Shown piece after piece: positions 22,282 to 34,714 of a stretch of DNA of 64,000 bases. The position numbers and the translations under genes are program-made. How positions within the stretch are numbered: position 1 is the first letter of the stretch; the number at the start of each line of letters is the position of its first letter. Source of the stretch: Tetrahymena elliotti 4EA (Eukaryota; Ciliophora; Oligohymenophorea; Hymenostomatida; Tetrahymenidae); assembly GCA_000231825.2 (NCBI GenBank), contig JH720316.1, positions 586,498 to 650,497 on the forward strand, in the 5' to 3' direction. The notes under the pieces were generated by a model, which ran no database searches, had not been told where the DNA came from, and worked only from the letters and a program-made list of their open reading frames with translations.

Positions 22282-24737
22282 TCATGAGAAATTAAGTTCC
22301 TCATCTTTAGCATTTTTTAGACCACTAATCATACGGATAAAGTAAATGACTAAAATACCTACAAAAAGAGAACCAAGGATACACTCAAGAATGAGCATAA
22401 CATCCTTTAAGAATTCTCTGCTTTCTAAACTTTTTTTGTTGGAAAGAATAAGACCAATTTATTCTTTTTGAATATTGAAATAGGACATATATTTTCTCAA
22501 AAAGACATCTCCTAAAATCCAAGAGCCATCACTGGAAGTATAATAGCTTATTTGCATATTGCAGAGATGATTTTCTTGGATGATGTAATCTTTAGGGGTT
22601 AAAACATAGATAGAATCCACGCCTCCGAACTTTATGTTTATTTAGGGGAAATCAGCAATATTGCCAGTTGGGCATGAGCATTACAGATATATGTTGTTAT
22701 ATGACTTGCAAATAAAATGAAGATCATTTGTTAACAATTTCAATAAGTAATTATAATCTTCTCTTGGAAGAACAATATTAGATGATCCAGAATCAATGAG
22801 AGCTACCTTAGAATCATTTTATTTAACATTTTTATCTCCAAATTTTACATAATCTAATTTTAATGCCCATTAATCACTACTTGCAATAGGATGGTATACC
22901 ATAACCTAATTTTCTACACCATACTTCATGTTAACTCCTCCCAAAATAAGCTTAGAAATATCTTTTTAGTATCTCATATCAAAGCTAATATCATTTATAT
23001 AAAGAGAAAATGAAGGCTCAGGAATTTATCGATTAGCAAACAATTACTGAATAAAAGAAACACTAGGATTCTTTTTTATAGTTCCCAATCCCAAAATTCC
23101 TTCTGCTTCAATATTCTCCATTGAATAAGTAATATTGTAAATATCTATGAATTAAAACTCATTTGAAGTGCATTGAACTAATTCATTTTACAGGCAAACC
23201 TTATCTTTTACCTATTTATAAATCATAAAAATAAGCATTAAAATATTTACTGTGAAAAAAACATTCATTTAAAGTAAAGTCAATCAAAAATTTTAAATTA
23301 AACCATTCAAAATAATTTTCTTCTAAGATATTGTATTTTAAGAATAAATTGGCTTTTTCCTTTTAACTAAATGAGAGAATTTAATCAATTTAAAATGATT
23401 TTTCCTTAACTTAATTATTTCTATCAAAAATAAAATTCATTTTTATTATTTTAATTGTAATAAAGAAATTTTAAATCAAATTAATAACCATTCTTTTATT
23501 TTAACTAAAACAGTCCTTATTAAATTACAATTTCTAAGCTCTTTGCTTCTTTTTAAATTCTAAAGAAACCATTTTAAAAGTTTTAGCCATGTAAAAAATA
23601 TCTGCATTTTTAAGTATCTGTATAAATACTGTTTTCAAAGCTATTAGATTTATTTAATTTAGCTAATAATTAATGTTATTCTATAATATTGTTGATAATA
23701 TCTATCTAAAATTCTAATTGATTTCTATTAATGAATGGTGATTTTATCTAAATTAACTTTACATATATCTTATGTAGAGTATTTTAATAATTTATTTATT
23801 ATATTTGCTGTGTAGATGCGAATTAATAAAAAGGTAATCATTTTATATTCATTTGCTTTAATATTTTTAAATTAACGTTTTTAAATGTTTGGTTGAGGAA
23901 TCTACTGATGATGACTTATTGTTAAAATGAAAATTTTCTAATTGACAGATTAATGGAAATAAACCAATTAAATTAAAAATATTTTTATAGTTTTTTCTAA
24001 TATGCTTATTTTAATAATTTCTCTGCTGATAATTATATCATTAAGTCAAAATATTTTAAATTATTTTTAATAGTTTTTTCATTGTTGTATTTTTTATAAA
24101 GTGTATATTGCTTGTTAGCATGCTTATTTTACATTAAAAATAAAATTTATTTAAATCTTATTACCTGTAAACCCTGAGCTTTTCCTTGTACAAATGAAAG
24201 CTCATAGGATTATTTATTAGTTACTTTACAAGTAGGGGATTAGGTACAATCGAAGAGAGATGATTTAGAGTTTTATATATGACATTTCTCACAATCAATA
24301 CCATCTACTAGAGTATAAGGACTACCAGTATCAATCAATAATGGCTACTTGACTGATTTAGATCCAATATATAAATTGACAATATATTAATTATTTTGAA
24401 TATTTCTCAAAAGTTGCTCATGAATTTATGTTTGGTTAGTATTTGTACCTTCTGCAGTAGTTTCATATTCTGGTATTTCTATTTATTTATTTTAATTGTC
24501 ATAATTGTGCTTATGGTTTATTTCTTTAAAGATCTTATTTGCATCTTAGCCACCCTATTATGCATACTATTTACCACTAAATTAGCTTTATAATTGATGA
24601 AATAACTTCTATCTATCTTTAGGTTACTTTATCAAATCCAACTCTATTAAATTTCCTTTTGCTACAACTTAGCTTTGAGTAATAATAAGTAACGCTAGTA
24701 TTATTTAAATAAATCTTTAACTTAAAATGCCTTTCAT
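22282..24737 (-). CDS. pepsin-family aspartyl protease with C-terminal membrane anchor
   Basis: Two exons, 24737-24165 and 23211-22282, with a 953-nt intron; 500 residues. A signal peptide (MKGILSQRFIQIILALLLII) is followed by a probable propeptide. The two catalytic motifs of family A1 are present: LIDTGSPYT (Asp136) and LIDSGSSNI (Asp331). Other family signatures are AEGILGLG and GSWILGDVFLRKY. Near the C-terminus a hydrophobic helix (LECILGSLFVGILVIYFI) precedes a short cytosolic tail ending DEELNFS. It should act in the lumen of the endomembrane system or at the cell surface as a tethered endopeptidase. Cathepsin D-like in fold; the anchor suggests a yapsin- or BACE-like arrangement, by analogy only. 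Confidence 0.9.
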
Positions 24738-25396
24738 TTACAGAATATAAAAAATAATTACTTTTTTAATTTATTAAAAATAAATTTCAATCAGTGAGAT
24801 AATTAATTAGTTTAATATAAGCACAATTTATCAATAAGATTTATGTTGTCAAATATTTAAATTCATAATTATCTCTATCATAAAAAGAGCAGGTTATAGA
24901 TAGTATAATATTATTACAACAAGATAAATTAATCTGTTTTTTTTTCAAGCAATTCATTATTTCTAAGTATTACTTAATAGACAGAATATATTGTTTAACA
25001 CATACTGTGCAAAGTATTGATTTTATTCAATGTTTGCTTTTAAAATAAATTTTACAAAAATTCAAATACTTTTAAGTTCAAAAGATTTTAAAATTTAAGA
25101 AGAGTTGATCATAAAATAAATATTATGGTGAATATTATTTATTTAGATTAAAATGAAACCTAATACTTTTAATTTAAAATTGATTTAGCAATATTCCTTT
25201 TCATTTTTCATTTCATGTCCAAGTATAAATTTTGATAAGTTAGAATATAAAATGCAATTTTGAAATAAATTTCTAAAATTAAAGAGAATTGAACTAAAAG
25301 TGCGTTTATTTACATTGAGTAAATTAGCTTGAAATAATATTTTGAAGCACAAAATAATATAAAAATGCATATAAATTATTATCAAAATACGTTTTT
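24738..25396. other. gene-free spacer
   Basis: No coding sequence was recognised. It holds the promoter side of the protease gene and the 3' flank of the CSN4 gene. Confidence 0.5.
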
Positions 25397-27160
25397 TCAC
25401 TTAGCAGTAATTTTTTCATAGAATTCATTAAGTCTGCCACAGAATTAACTAATTCTATCATTAAAGTCAATAGGAATATCTTCATCTAATTTTTAATTAA
25501 AAATAAGTTAATTTTTTATTTAAAAAATTGAAGAGATAAATGTACCTCTTTAGAAACTAACTGTATCAATTAATTGGTCAATTTTAGCATTGATTCTTTT
25601 TTCTTCAATCATAGTTTGAATGCATATTTCGACCTATTTGGAAAATAAAATTAGGTTATTGCTTTTTTTATTAAGTTTTTAATTTACAATATCTCTTCCA
25701 ATATAAACCAAACGAGAAAGTGATTTCATTGTGATGGATTCATAAACCTTAGAAACAGCAGTGATATTATGTTGTAAGATGGCTTCATCTAAAACTGTAA
25801 AGTTTTCTCTTAAAGTTTATAATTGATGCTTTTTCAAAGATCCTGCAAACTTATCCTTTTATTCCTTGCTAACAATTCTTTGCATGTAGCTATTTTTTAA
25901 TTTAAATATTCATTAGAATTTCTATCTATCAAAAATGTTATGATCAAATTCTTCTCAGGTAATAATAATCTAAAAAGAAATTTCTTTGTAAATTTTATGC
26001 AATTAAATTTATCATTTTTTACGTCAATTCAAGCATTTCAAAGCTTGGAATAGATTGAATTCTTTCGTCTTTATAAAGGGTGGCAAGGATACGAGTTCTA
26101 AGAGGACCAGCATTACCCAAAATAGCACATTATGAAGCAGCATTTAAGAGTACATTAGCTTCTTCGAAGTCGATGTCAGGGTAATTTGATAAGTAGTAGT
26201 ACTTTTATGCTGCAGGTAAAAACTTTTTTTAGAAGTCCAAATTAACAGCAAATAAGTTTTCATATCTGAACTTGTAATATTTATCATCAATTTATTCATA
26301 GTTGATGTTACTTGCTTTGCTGATCCAAGTTTCAGCTGCATTTTATTCTTCCATTTCAAAGAAGAAAGTAATAATTGAAAGATACTTTTCAGCCTTTTCT
26401 TTAACACTTAATTGTCTATTTATTAAAAATTAAATACAAATAAAAATATAATCTCATTTCTGGTAATTTATCTATGAAAAAAAGTATTTTTTTACAATTT
26501 AGGAGAATCGTAATTGACCTAGGCCAAAATTTAACCTGCAAGATAGGGTTGATTCATACCTTCATATACTCTACTCAATTCAACACGAGTTAGATAAACC
26601 TAATTTATTAAAATAAAATTATCATTAATAAAAATTGATGTCATCTTAAATGATAATAATTATCAATAATAAATATATTTTATAGATTAAAAAGTATAAT
26701 TAATTACTTCATATTCAAAGAACATTTTATCCTTGAGAGTTTTAACTATAAATTCGCCAACTATTTACATGTTTTTGATGTCTATTTTAGGATACAAAGC
26801 TATCAAGCTCTTTAAGAACTTTTAAGTAAAAACGAGTTTTTGATCATCGATACTTACTATTTATAAATTTTAACAAAATAAAACATATTAATTAACAATT
26901 TAATTGATTTTTTAAATTAATTCTTCAAGCAAGTCTAATTTTTATCAAACTCTTCCTCATAGAATGGTTTATGTTTAAAATATTTGAAATTTTAAAAGCT
27001 CCAGACAATGTATTTATTTATATATCCCATATTTATATTGAAAAAAATTACAATTTTAGATTGCTTTTTAGAGAACGTCATAATCCTATCCTGAAACAAT
27101 TGAATTTGCTAAAGCCTCAGTGTTATCAGGACAGCTGAGAATATCACTTAATTGAACCAT
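25397..27160 (-). CDS. CSN4: COP9 signalosome subunit 4 (CSN4), PCI-domain protein
   Basis: Seven exons: 27160-27052, 26856-26708, 26599-26496, 26415-26023, 25889-25688, 25633-25546 and 25485-25397. They sum to 378 codons (377 residues; animal CSN4 is about 400). The protein starts MVQLSDILSCPDNTEALANS. Diagnostic matches to CSN4 are VYLTRVELSRVYE, the ILGNAGPLRTRILATLYKDE block, YMQRIVSKEQ, LDEAILQHNITAVSKVYESI, and the PCI winged-helix end TMIEEKRINAKIDQLIDTV. CSN4 is a scaffold subunit of the signalosome that removes NEDD8 from cullins. The PCI region is about residues 200-350. Rpn5, the proteasome-lid paralogue, is less similar in the ATLYKDER region. Confidence 0.9.
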
Positions 27161-28413
27161 TTTCTTTATATTATAAAAGCTACTGCTAAAACTTTGTCGA
27201 TTAATTTACTTGTTTTTTGTTTGTGTAATAAAATACAAATTTTTTATTTTATTAATTATTAATATTGATGAATGGATCTTTTGCTTGAGCTATATATTCT
27301 TACAAGCTCCTTTCTATTAGTAAATTGGTAAGAAGAGCTAATCAATCAATTAAAGAATCTGCATTTGATCATTTAAAGATATATCATTTATTAGTATTCA
27401 TAAGATTTTGCTGATTAATAGCTGCTTCATCAAACTATTTATTTATTTATTCTTTATGTAAAAACTAACATCCTAATAAAAAACAAATAAACATATTTTT
27501 CTAATTTATTTATTTTCCTTTTCTTCTGATATCTTTTTTGATAGCTCAAAGATCTTTTTACGAAATCTGATCTCATCATTCTTTCTTTGCTGCAAATTTT
27601 AAATCATATGTTTAATTCTTTTGCTTTTAGATACAATTCATTTTAATAAATTAACTATTTTTATTAAAAAAAAAACATTTTCTTTCACAAAATTTTTAGG
27701 TTAAAATGCTCTTTAAAATTACATCTAAGTATAAAAAATAATAATTCAAGTATATCCAAATAATTAATTTTTGTATAATTAAATAAAGAAATTATAAATT
27801 GCTTGATTAAATAAAAAAAATTGAATAATACCAACTAATATCATTAATATTTAACATCAACAAAATATTAAAAAGTAAATAATCTTTAAAGATGTTCATT
27901 ATTTAAATAAATTTTGAAGAAATAAAGAAATTAGAAAATAATTTATTTATCTTTCACAATCAAAACAAAATTAAAAAAAACATTTTAGACAAATAAAATG
28001 AATTAATTGATTGATGATTGTAAATTAAATTAATTTGAGCTAAAATACTTTATTGAAAAAAAACTAATTTAATCAATACTAACTCGTAACAATATTTCAC
28101 AAAATAAATAAAAGAGGAAAAACATTAGAATAATAATAATCAATTTATTATGTATAATTAAAAAATTGATCTTTCTCAAACTCTTTCTTATTTTATATAT
28201 TCATATTAGATATTTTTTCAAAAGAAACATTATTTATGATTAAAGCCATTATTAAAATAGTTATAAATTCACTCTTTAGTCATCAGATATTTTCTTCAAT
28301 AAAAAATTAATTTTTTTTTCAGTTAAAATCTAAAGGATTTTTATCTTATTAATTTGATAAAATATTCAATCTGAATAAACATTTCTTTAGATTATTTTAA
28401 TATATATCATTCA
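27161..28413. other. mostly gene-free spacer
   Basis: Apart from the doubtful small frame at 27398-27607, nothing was recognised. The stretch 27660-28400 is AT-rich without open structure. Confidence 0.4.
27398..27607 (-). CDS. possible small protein, 69 residues (doubtful)
   Basis: A TGA-terminated frame begins MIQNLQQRKNDEIRFRKKI and continues FELSKKISEEKENKQ, a charged helical composition unlike the surrounding spacer. Beyond that it turns hydrophobic. An alternative downstream frame (GCQFLHKEQINKQFDEAA...) suggests a missed intron. I found no join that keeps both in frame. No homology recognised. Confidence 0.2.
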
Positions 28414-28487
28414 GCTCGGGTAGCTCAGTTGGTTAGAGCGTGGGTCTAATAAACCCAAGGTCGAGGGTTCAAGCCCCTCCCGGAGCA
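28414..28487 (+). tRNA. tRNA-Ile (AAT)
   Basis: Acceptor GCTCGGG pairs with CCGGAGC except for a G-G mismatch at 5:68, with discriminator A. D arm GCTCAGTTGGTTAGAGC. Anticodon stem TGGGT/ACCCA around CTAATAA, anticodon AAT (inosine-modified in eukaryotes). T arm GAGGG-TTCAAGC-CCCTC. No intron. Confidence 0.9.
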
Positions 28488-28488
28488 G

Positions 28489-28494
28489 TTTTTT
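28489..28494 (+). terminator. Pol III oligo-T terminator of tRNA-Ile
   Basis: TTTTTT lies one base after the tRNA discriminator. Confidence 0.7.
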
Positions 28495-28778
28495 ATTTTG
28501 AATCATTTAAAATATACATTTATTAGAAAGATGCTTTTGAAATAATTATGAAGAATATATTAAATTTAATAATAATAAAATCATTACAAAGTTATTCGAG
28601 ATTTGAAAGCACAATAAAAAAAATTTAATTCTATTTTATAAGCATTTATGTATAGAAGTATTTTAGCCATTAAAATTTGATTAAGAATAAATTTTTATCC
28701 GCAAATATTAAAAAAAATTAAATAATTTAATAAAGTGTTTAAAAATAATTAAATAAAAGCATTTATTGAAGGTACATA

Positions 28779-30453
28779 ATGAGATGCATAACAAACACAA
28801 ATATTATTGTTGATGATTTTGATTTCTGCAAAAACTTTAAGAAAAACACTTTTATTCATTTTTTGACTCATTTTCATTAAGATCACTATGAAGGATTGAG
28901 TCCTCTTTGGGATTACTCTCCTATTTATTGTTCATAAATAACAAAAAATCTAATTCTGCAAAAGTATCCAAAGATATAAAATATTAATGTTCTAGAGCTA
29001 AATACAAAGTATGAATTCACCTTGAACAATATTGAAAGTTTAAAAGTTGAAGTTTGGTTCTTTGACGCTCATCATATACCTGGTTCTGTTATGATTCTAT
29101 TTAAAGGATATATGGGTACTATTTTTCACACTGGAGATTTTCGATTTAATTAATCTATGATTGATTGCAACCCCATTTTATTTCCTCCTGAGCTAAGAAC
29201 TAAAACTCTCCAAAATTGCTCAATTCAAGTAAGAATTATTAGAAAATTTTAATATTCAATTGATATTATTAAAATAGGTAGATGAAATGATTTATGATAA
29301 TACATACTGTAACCCTGCTTTTAACTTTCCTCTAGGTGATGAAGTGTTTAAGAAGATGGTAGAAATAATTGAAAAAAATAGAAATAAAAGAGTACTAATA
29401 GCTATGGGAGCTCTAGGAAAAGAAGATATTTGCATTAAACTTTCTGAATATTTTTAAACTCTTTTGATTATTGGTGAATAAAAGGTAAATTTTAAGTTGT
29501 CTTTATAATAATTTATATGAAATATATTCTCTTAATGCAAATAGCTTCTACAGTTGGAGGCAATAGGGACATATAGAACAGATATTTTTACAACAGATAG
29601 AGAGCAAGGTTTTATAGAAATAATAAAAAAAAGGCACAGAGAACAAAAAATAGAAGAATTTAAAAAGTTAAATTATGATTTTATTGTTATAACAACTGAT
29701 TTTCTAATGCTTGATCACAAGGATCCAGATGGCATTAACTATATGGTACCATATAGTTTACACTCTAATTTCAAAGAAATGGAGAGTTTGGTTAAAGCTA
29801 TAGGTCCTTCAATTCTCAGAAGACTAGTTTTAAAAATATATAAATTACCTCAGTTTAGAAAGAATTAAGTTATTGATAATCTTAAATTCTACTTAAGTTA
29901 TGTTAATGGACTGAAAAGAAAAGGAGAAGGTGGTTATTCTTAATTTAAATAGAAATATACTAGATTGTAAAAATTGAGTGATAATTTCAGAAGATGGATG
30001 AATCCTGAATCTTAGTAAGAGCTGATGAGCTTTTTAGGTTTGGATGTTGAGCCAGACAGAAATCTAAGAAAATATAAAAGAAAAGAGATCTCAGAAGAGG
30101 AATAAGCTAAATTAGATTTTATATATTAAAATAATCTTCTCAAGCTAGATAAGAAAGAGTCTCTTTATGAAATCTCAGATAGACTAAAAAGCACAAATAA
30201 CAACAAGAGAATAGATTAATTTTTTAATTTATCATAACATTCTTAGCATCTCTAAAAACAAAAAAAAATTGATAATCGCTAATCAACTGATTCTTAAAGC
30301 AATTGTCAAAAAGATATACTTGAAGATCCTACTCTAAAAAGTCTTTTCGATCAATTTTTGAGCTCACAAACAAATTTAAGCTTCATGAGCAATAAAGAAG
30401 ACCCTAAAAATGATTTAATTAAATCTGAGTGTTAATAAGAACAATAAAATTGA
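28779..30453 (+). CDS. SNM1/Apollo-type DNA repair nuclease (metallo-beta-lactamase, beta-CASP)
   Basis: Three exons, 28779-29228, 29278-29484 and 29554-30453 (introns 49 and 69 nt); 518 residues. The metallo-beta-lactamase motif is THFHQDH (His31, His33, Asp35, His36). It is followed by DAHHIPGSVM (His98/99), FHTGDFRF (Asp120), the beta-CASP block YDNTYCNPAFNFP, and VPYSLHSNFKEM. These are the hallmarks of the SNM1A/Pso2-Apollo-Artemis family of 5' exonucleases acting in interstrand crosslink repair and telomere-end processing. The architecture (catalytic domain first, roughly 200-residue tail) is like Apollo/Artemis rather than SNM1A. The tail contains NKRIDQFF, which resembles a PCNA-interacting motif with Asn in place of the leading Gln. 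Which paralogue it is cannot be settled by eye. Confidence 0.9.
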
Positions 30454-32321
30454 ACTCAAATTGTATCAAAAAAATGAATTCTATTAAATACAATTATTTC
30501 ATACATTTCTTTAAAAATTAGAAATTCGTTGATTTTTTATTATGAATTTAATTTTTTATTAGCAAAAAATTAGAAGCTAATTTAACTTATGGATAAAATT
30601 CCTTAAATGAACTTAAAATACATTATTTCCTTTAAAAAAAGATGAATTAAATGTTTTAAACCTAAAGAATTAAAGCATATTTGATAAGATATAATAAAAA
30701 AATCTTTAGAGGTTCACTATAGGTCTCAAGCTAACAAAATGATAACAAGTTACCAACAATTTTCTTAGATATTTAATGAAATACAAAAAGAGTTCTTTAA
30801 AAGATGAAGGAGTTTGTGCTTAAATTTAAGGAAAAAATGAAATAATTAAAATTAATTGATTGATTGATTGATTGTGTTGTTTATAGAGATAAAATATAAA
30901 TATAAAAAATATAAAATTTAACAAAAAGAATATAAAAAAACCTAATTTATTAAAATCATAACAATAAGTTAATTTTATTTTATATATTAAAGAGAAAAAA
31001 ACATGTAATTATTACTTAAAGATATAAAATCATTAACACTTTTTAATAAATTTTGTAGATCTTACATAATTAATATCCATAAACTTTTTATTTTTTATTT
31101 TTAAGTATTTCTCAAATTTTTTTTATTATAGTATTTTATAAATGAGAGCGAGAGAGTAGGAGCTGTACGCATAATATAACACCTATTTTTTACTCAGTCA
31201 TAATATCATGTAAGTTCTTTTTTAAAAATTAGTAACCTTCAAAAATTTAGTAAAAGCATAAATTTTAAATTCTGGGTAATGATAAATTCAGGATTAATTT
31301 TCCAATACTAAATCAAAATTACAATTTAAATTTTCTGCTAACAATAACATTTTGCTTTATTTTTATCTGAAGCGGTTTTAGAGTGAAAATGAATAAAAAA
31401 AAAATTTATTTTAATACCTAACTCTAATAACCATAGTTTATATTGAATATAAGTGATGATTATGTATTTAAAGTTATTTATTATATTTAAAGATTAAATA
31501 TTGATATTAATTAAGGTGATATATAGTATTTGTTTGCTTTGAGGATTTTTTTATTGCTTATATTAAAAATCTTTACATTAAAATCAATTTTATCCTTTTT
31601 ATTTAAAAGATTGTATTAGTTTAACAATAAATTAAAAATACAGTAATTTTCAAATTGACAAGTTTCAACATAAATTAAATTTATTAAAAAATTATTTTGT
31701 TTGTTCTTAATTACATATGGGGAGTTCTTGATATGCAATATTTTTTCTAATTGCTTTATGGTGGGAAGTTGTAATCTTTGGTTCTTGGAAAAAGGCAAAA
31801 ACCTATTTTTAAGGAGGTTCTACTTAAAAATCTTCAAATATAATTTTTTAATATATGTTATATTAAATTACAGTATATTTTAGCAAACAAATAAAGATGC
31901 AATTTTCATTTATTTATTTTTAAATTCAAAACTTAATATTGTTTATCTGTTTATATGGATTGAATTGACTAAATAAAATCAAATTTATTATAAAATATGA
32001 TAATATCTTATTTTAAAAGTTCAACATATTTTTAATTATCACAAAAAATTAATTCTAAAAAATCTATTAATTAGCATTCTTTTTACCAACACAACCAACA
32101 TAAGTAACTACTCTAAATGCAAAGCGGTTTTTTACAAAAATAAAGAAATAAGTAAATGTTTTTGTGACGCTCTCGTAAGAAAAAAGAGATAGATATTAAA
32201 TTAAAATGATTTTATTATTATATTACTTGTTGAATATAAACATTTTTTGTGTAACTTCAAAATCATTTAAAAATAATTTTAATATGTTAAAGTTATTTAT
32301 TTATTTTTGTTTATAAATTTT
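30454..32321. other. gene-free convergent spacer
   Basis: It lies between the 3' ends of the nuclease (+) and EF-hand (-) genes. It holds a TTGA microsatellite near 30857-30875, and GAGAGCG at 31145 with a distant inverse CGCTCTC at 32168. Short overlapping frames at 31616-31883 look spurious. Confidence 0.45.
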
Positions 32322-32864
32322 TCAAAGATCATCTGGAATGAACTATTCTTTTTCTTGAGTAATAGTTTATTTTTCTTCATTTAAACCAGTTTCTGAGTCA
32401 TCATTACCTTCACCAAGAATATCTTCACCTAAAAATCCCAAAGAAATAAACTCTGAAAAAGAAAGAATGCCATCTTAATCAAAATCTACCATAGCAATTA
32501 AGTCAGTTAATTCCTCATCAGAAGAAGGATGAATTGAAACTGACTCATCTACATCTTTGCTCATAGCTTTAAACTCTTATCTATCAACGAATCCATCTCC
32601 ATTAGTGTCATAATTTTTAAAAAATGCCATTAATTCGGTGTACTCGTGTTAACTTAAAAAAACATCTTCTCCATTTATTTCTAATTTATAAGTTTACTCA
32701 GTTTCTGAATTTTTTGTTGATGCTTATTCCTATTCCTCTTATCCCTAATTTACATTGTTTTCTTGTTAGCTTTTTAAAGTTTCTTCTTCAACTTAAGCCT
32801 TACAGCCACTCGAGAAGATACTTAAAATAAAAATTATTGCTAAAGTTATTTATATTTTTTTCAT
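32322..32864 (-). CDS. secreted/ER-lumen EF-hand calcium-binding protein, 180 residues
   Basis: Intronless in this reading; 180 residues. A clear signal peptide (MKKIQITLAIIFILSIFSSG) ends near CKAQ. The next 45 residues are Glu/Gln-rich. Two canonical EF-hand loops follow: DTNGDGFVDRQE and DFDQDGILSFSE, with the acidic ligand positions filled (a TAA-encoded Gln sits within the second). The acidic tail ends EQFIPDDL, with no HDEL-type retention signal. By domain layout it is a small calumenin-like or EF-hand luminal protein that may buffer Ca2+ in the secretory pathway. It is divergently arranged with the possible gene at 32995, only 130 bp between ATGs. Confidence 0.85.
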
Positions 32865-32994
32865 TTCTTTTTTTTGATAAGATAATTTTTAAGATATTAT
32901 TAATTACTTTTGATAAACACTTTTTGTTTCCTAATAAAGGTTTTCAAAAGTAAAAAAATCTTAAATTTTATATAAATTAAGGATTTAAGATCTA

Positions 32995-33787
32995 ATGAAG
33001 TATGAAGGAAGCCCTACTGATAAACAAGATTCTAAACTTATTTTTGATAATTAGTTAAATATCTATTTTAGTAGATAAATGAGTTGTAGTTATTTTGGAT
33101 GAAATTACTTTTTCATGTTTTCAAGCTTTTAATTGAAAAGAGAAAATATTTGTTTGATCTATTCAATAATTAACAAAATATTTAATCAATTACATAGTCT
33201 GGTAAGCATACGTGTAGACTAACTAATAGAAGAATATTTAACAGTATTTTATTTAAAAATTTAATTTTTGATATTGTGAATTTTTTTAAGAGATTGAGAT
33301 CTATTATGAACTAACATATCCTTCTTATGTAAGAATAAAAAAAGTATTGACATCAAGAAGAAGTGGAAATAAAGATACTTAAAAAAAAGATTTACTTCAG
33401 AAAAATGAATTACTCCAAGTTTAAAGCTTAATAGATAGAATTCTTTCAAAATAATAATTGAATTATTAATCTCTCTTGTTTGAACTATCTTAATTTTACT
33501 TTATTTTTTTAGAGGTTTTTTAAAGCTTTTAATATTTGTATTTATCTTAGAATAAAAAATAATGGAATAATTAAGTAATAGCAAAATAATTTTTTTACTA
33601 AATGAGCAATAAAATAAAATTTGTATAGGAAGAAGTCAAAAATTAATAAATTTTATTAGTAAAAACTTAAGAAAATCTCGTTGAAAAGTTGTAGTAAATC
33701 TATCTTGATTTATTCATTAATATTTAAGACATTTTAAAAAAGCTAAGTGCACAGAAAATGATTAAGAAAAGGAGCCATAAAATATGA
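32995..33787 (+). CDS. possible gene, two exons, 190 residues, unknown function
   Basis: The proposed exons 32995-33070 and 33291-33787 join in frame across a GT-AG intron (220 nt) and give MKYEGSPTDKQDSKLIFDNQ... to TGA, 191 codons. The part ELTYPSYVRIKKVLTSRRSG and a Gln/Lys/Leu-rich second half (VEKLQQIYLDLFINIQDILKK) look protein-like and could be helical. A stretch rich in Phe and Leu around 33480-33520 may instead be an unrecognised intron. No domain recognised. The short head-to-head spacing with the EF-hand gene would fit a shared promoter. Confidence 0.4.
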
Positions 33788-34714
33788 AAGAGAGTTTATA
33801 AAAATAAAACAGAGATTAACCTGATTTTTAAATACCATCTAATAAGTTTTTTTCATGTGTTTTTATATTTTTCGATTGCAATTTAATTTAAGTAAAAAAC
33901 ATGTGAAATAGAAAAAATATTTTTTAAAATAATATTTTAAGTAACATCAGACACAAGCTAAATTAACTAAGTCTCCATTTATTAATCTTTTTAAACCATT
34001 TTCTGAATTAATTGTACAAAGTTAGAATTAATTAAATCTGTAAAACACAGTAAAAAAAACTTTAATTTAAATCAAAGAATTCAATTAATTAATTCAAATC
34101 AGTTTTAATAGTATTTTAGTAGAATACTAGTTTGAGAGTAAGAATGAACTCTCCCTCATTTATCATGAAATCTAAGAGAATTAATGTAATATTTTAAAAA
34201 GCTATCATAAATAGATTGTACTTATTATTAATAGCTTTAATACAACTCCTCTCCATCTTTTTCCAATTTTTATTTTTTCCTGCTATTTATTTATGCTTGA
34301 TTCCTATTGTTTTATTTTATGTCTTTTATGATTAATTTTTATAAGATTCTTCTTCTTTAACTTAAGCCTTTCAACTCTTGCTGAATTTTAGGATTTATTT
34401 TGTTGCTGCCAAATTTTGATTATATTATCAATAGTTTCTGATAAAAAGTAGTACATTTGTAAATAAAGATTTCATTAATAAGAAGAATATAATAGATTTT
34501 TTTTGGCTGAGCCTAAAAAAACTTATAAATATAATTAGATAGACAGACAATAATCTAAACTAAGATTTGATAATTAATTGAAAATCAAAGTTAATAATTA
34601 GTAGTACTTTTTAATCAAATTACTATTTATTAATTTAATGCTTTTAACTAATAAGTAAAAAATTTTGATAGATTAATTAATTAATAATAAGTAAATTAGT
34701 AAAGTTTTTAGTGA
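33788..34714. other. gene-free spacer
   Basis: No clear gene. Minus-strand sequence around 34290-34400 (CTTTAACTTAAGCCTTTC and neighbours) faintly resembles the Glu/Gln-rich N-terminal part of the EF-hand gene and may be a very decayed copy. Confidence 0.35.

Noticed and set aside
26144..26407. 87-residue minus-strand frame inside CSN4
   Set aside because: It is an alternative frame of exon 4; the spliced CSN4 frame carries the conserved blocks.
30854..30876. TTGA/GATA tracts here and elsewhere as a possible CRISPR-like or regulatory array
   Set aside because: They are simple-sequence microsatellites common in AT-rich ciliate spacers, without spacers or conserved spacing.
31616..31883. Two overlapping 60-residue frames on opposite strands
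   Set aside because: They are low-complexity, mutually antisense and unsupported by any motif or splice structure.
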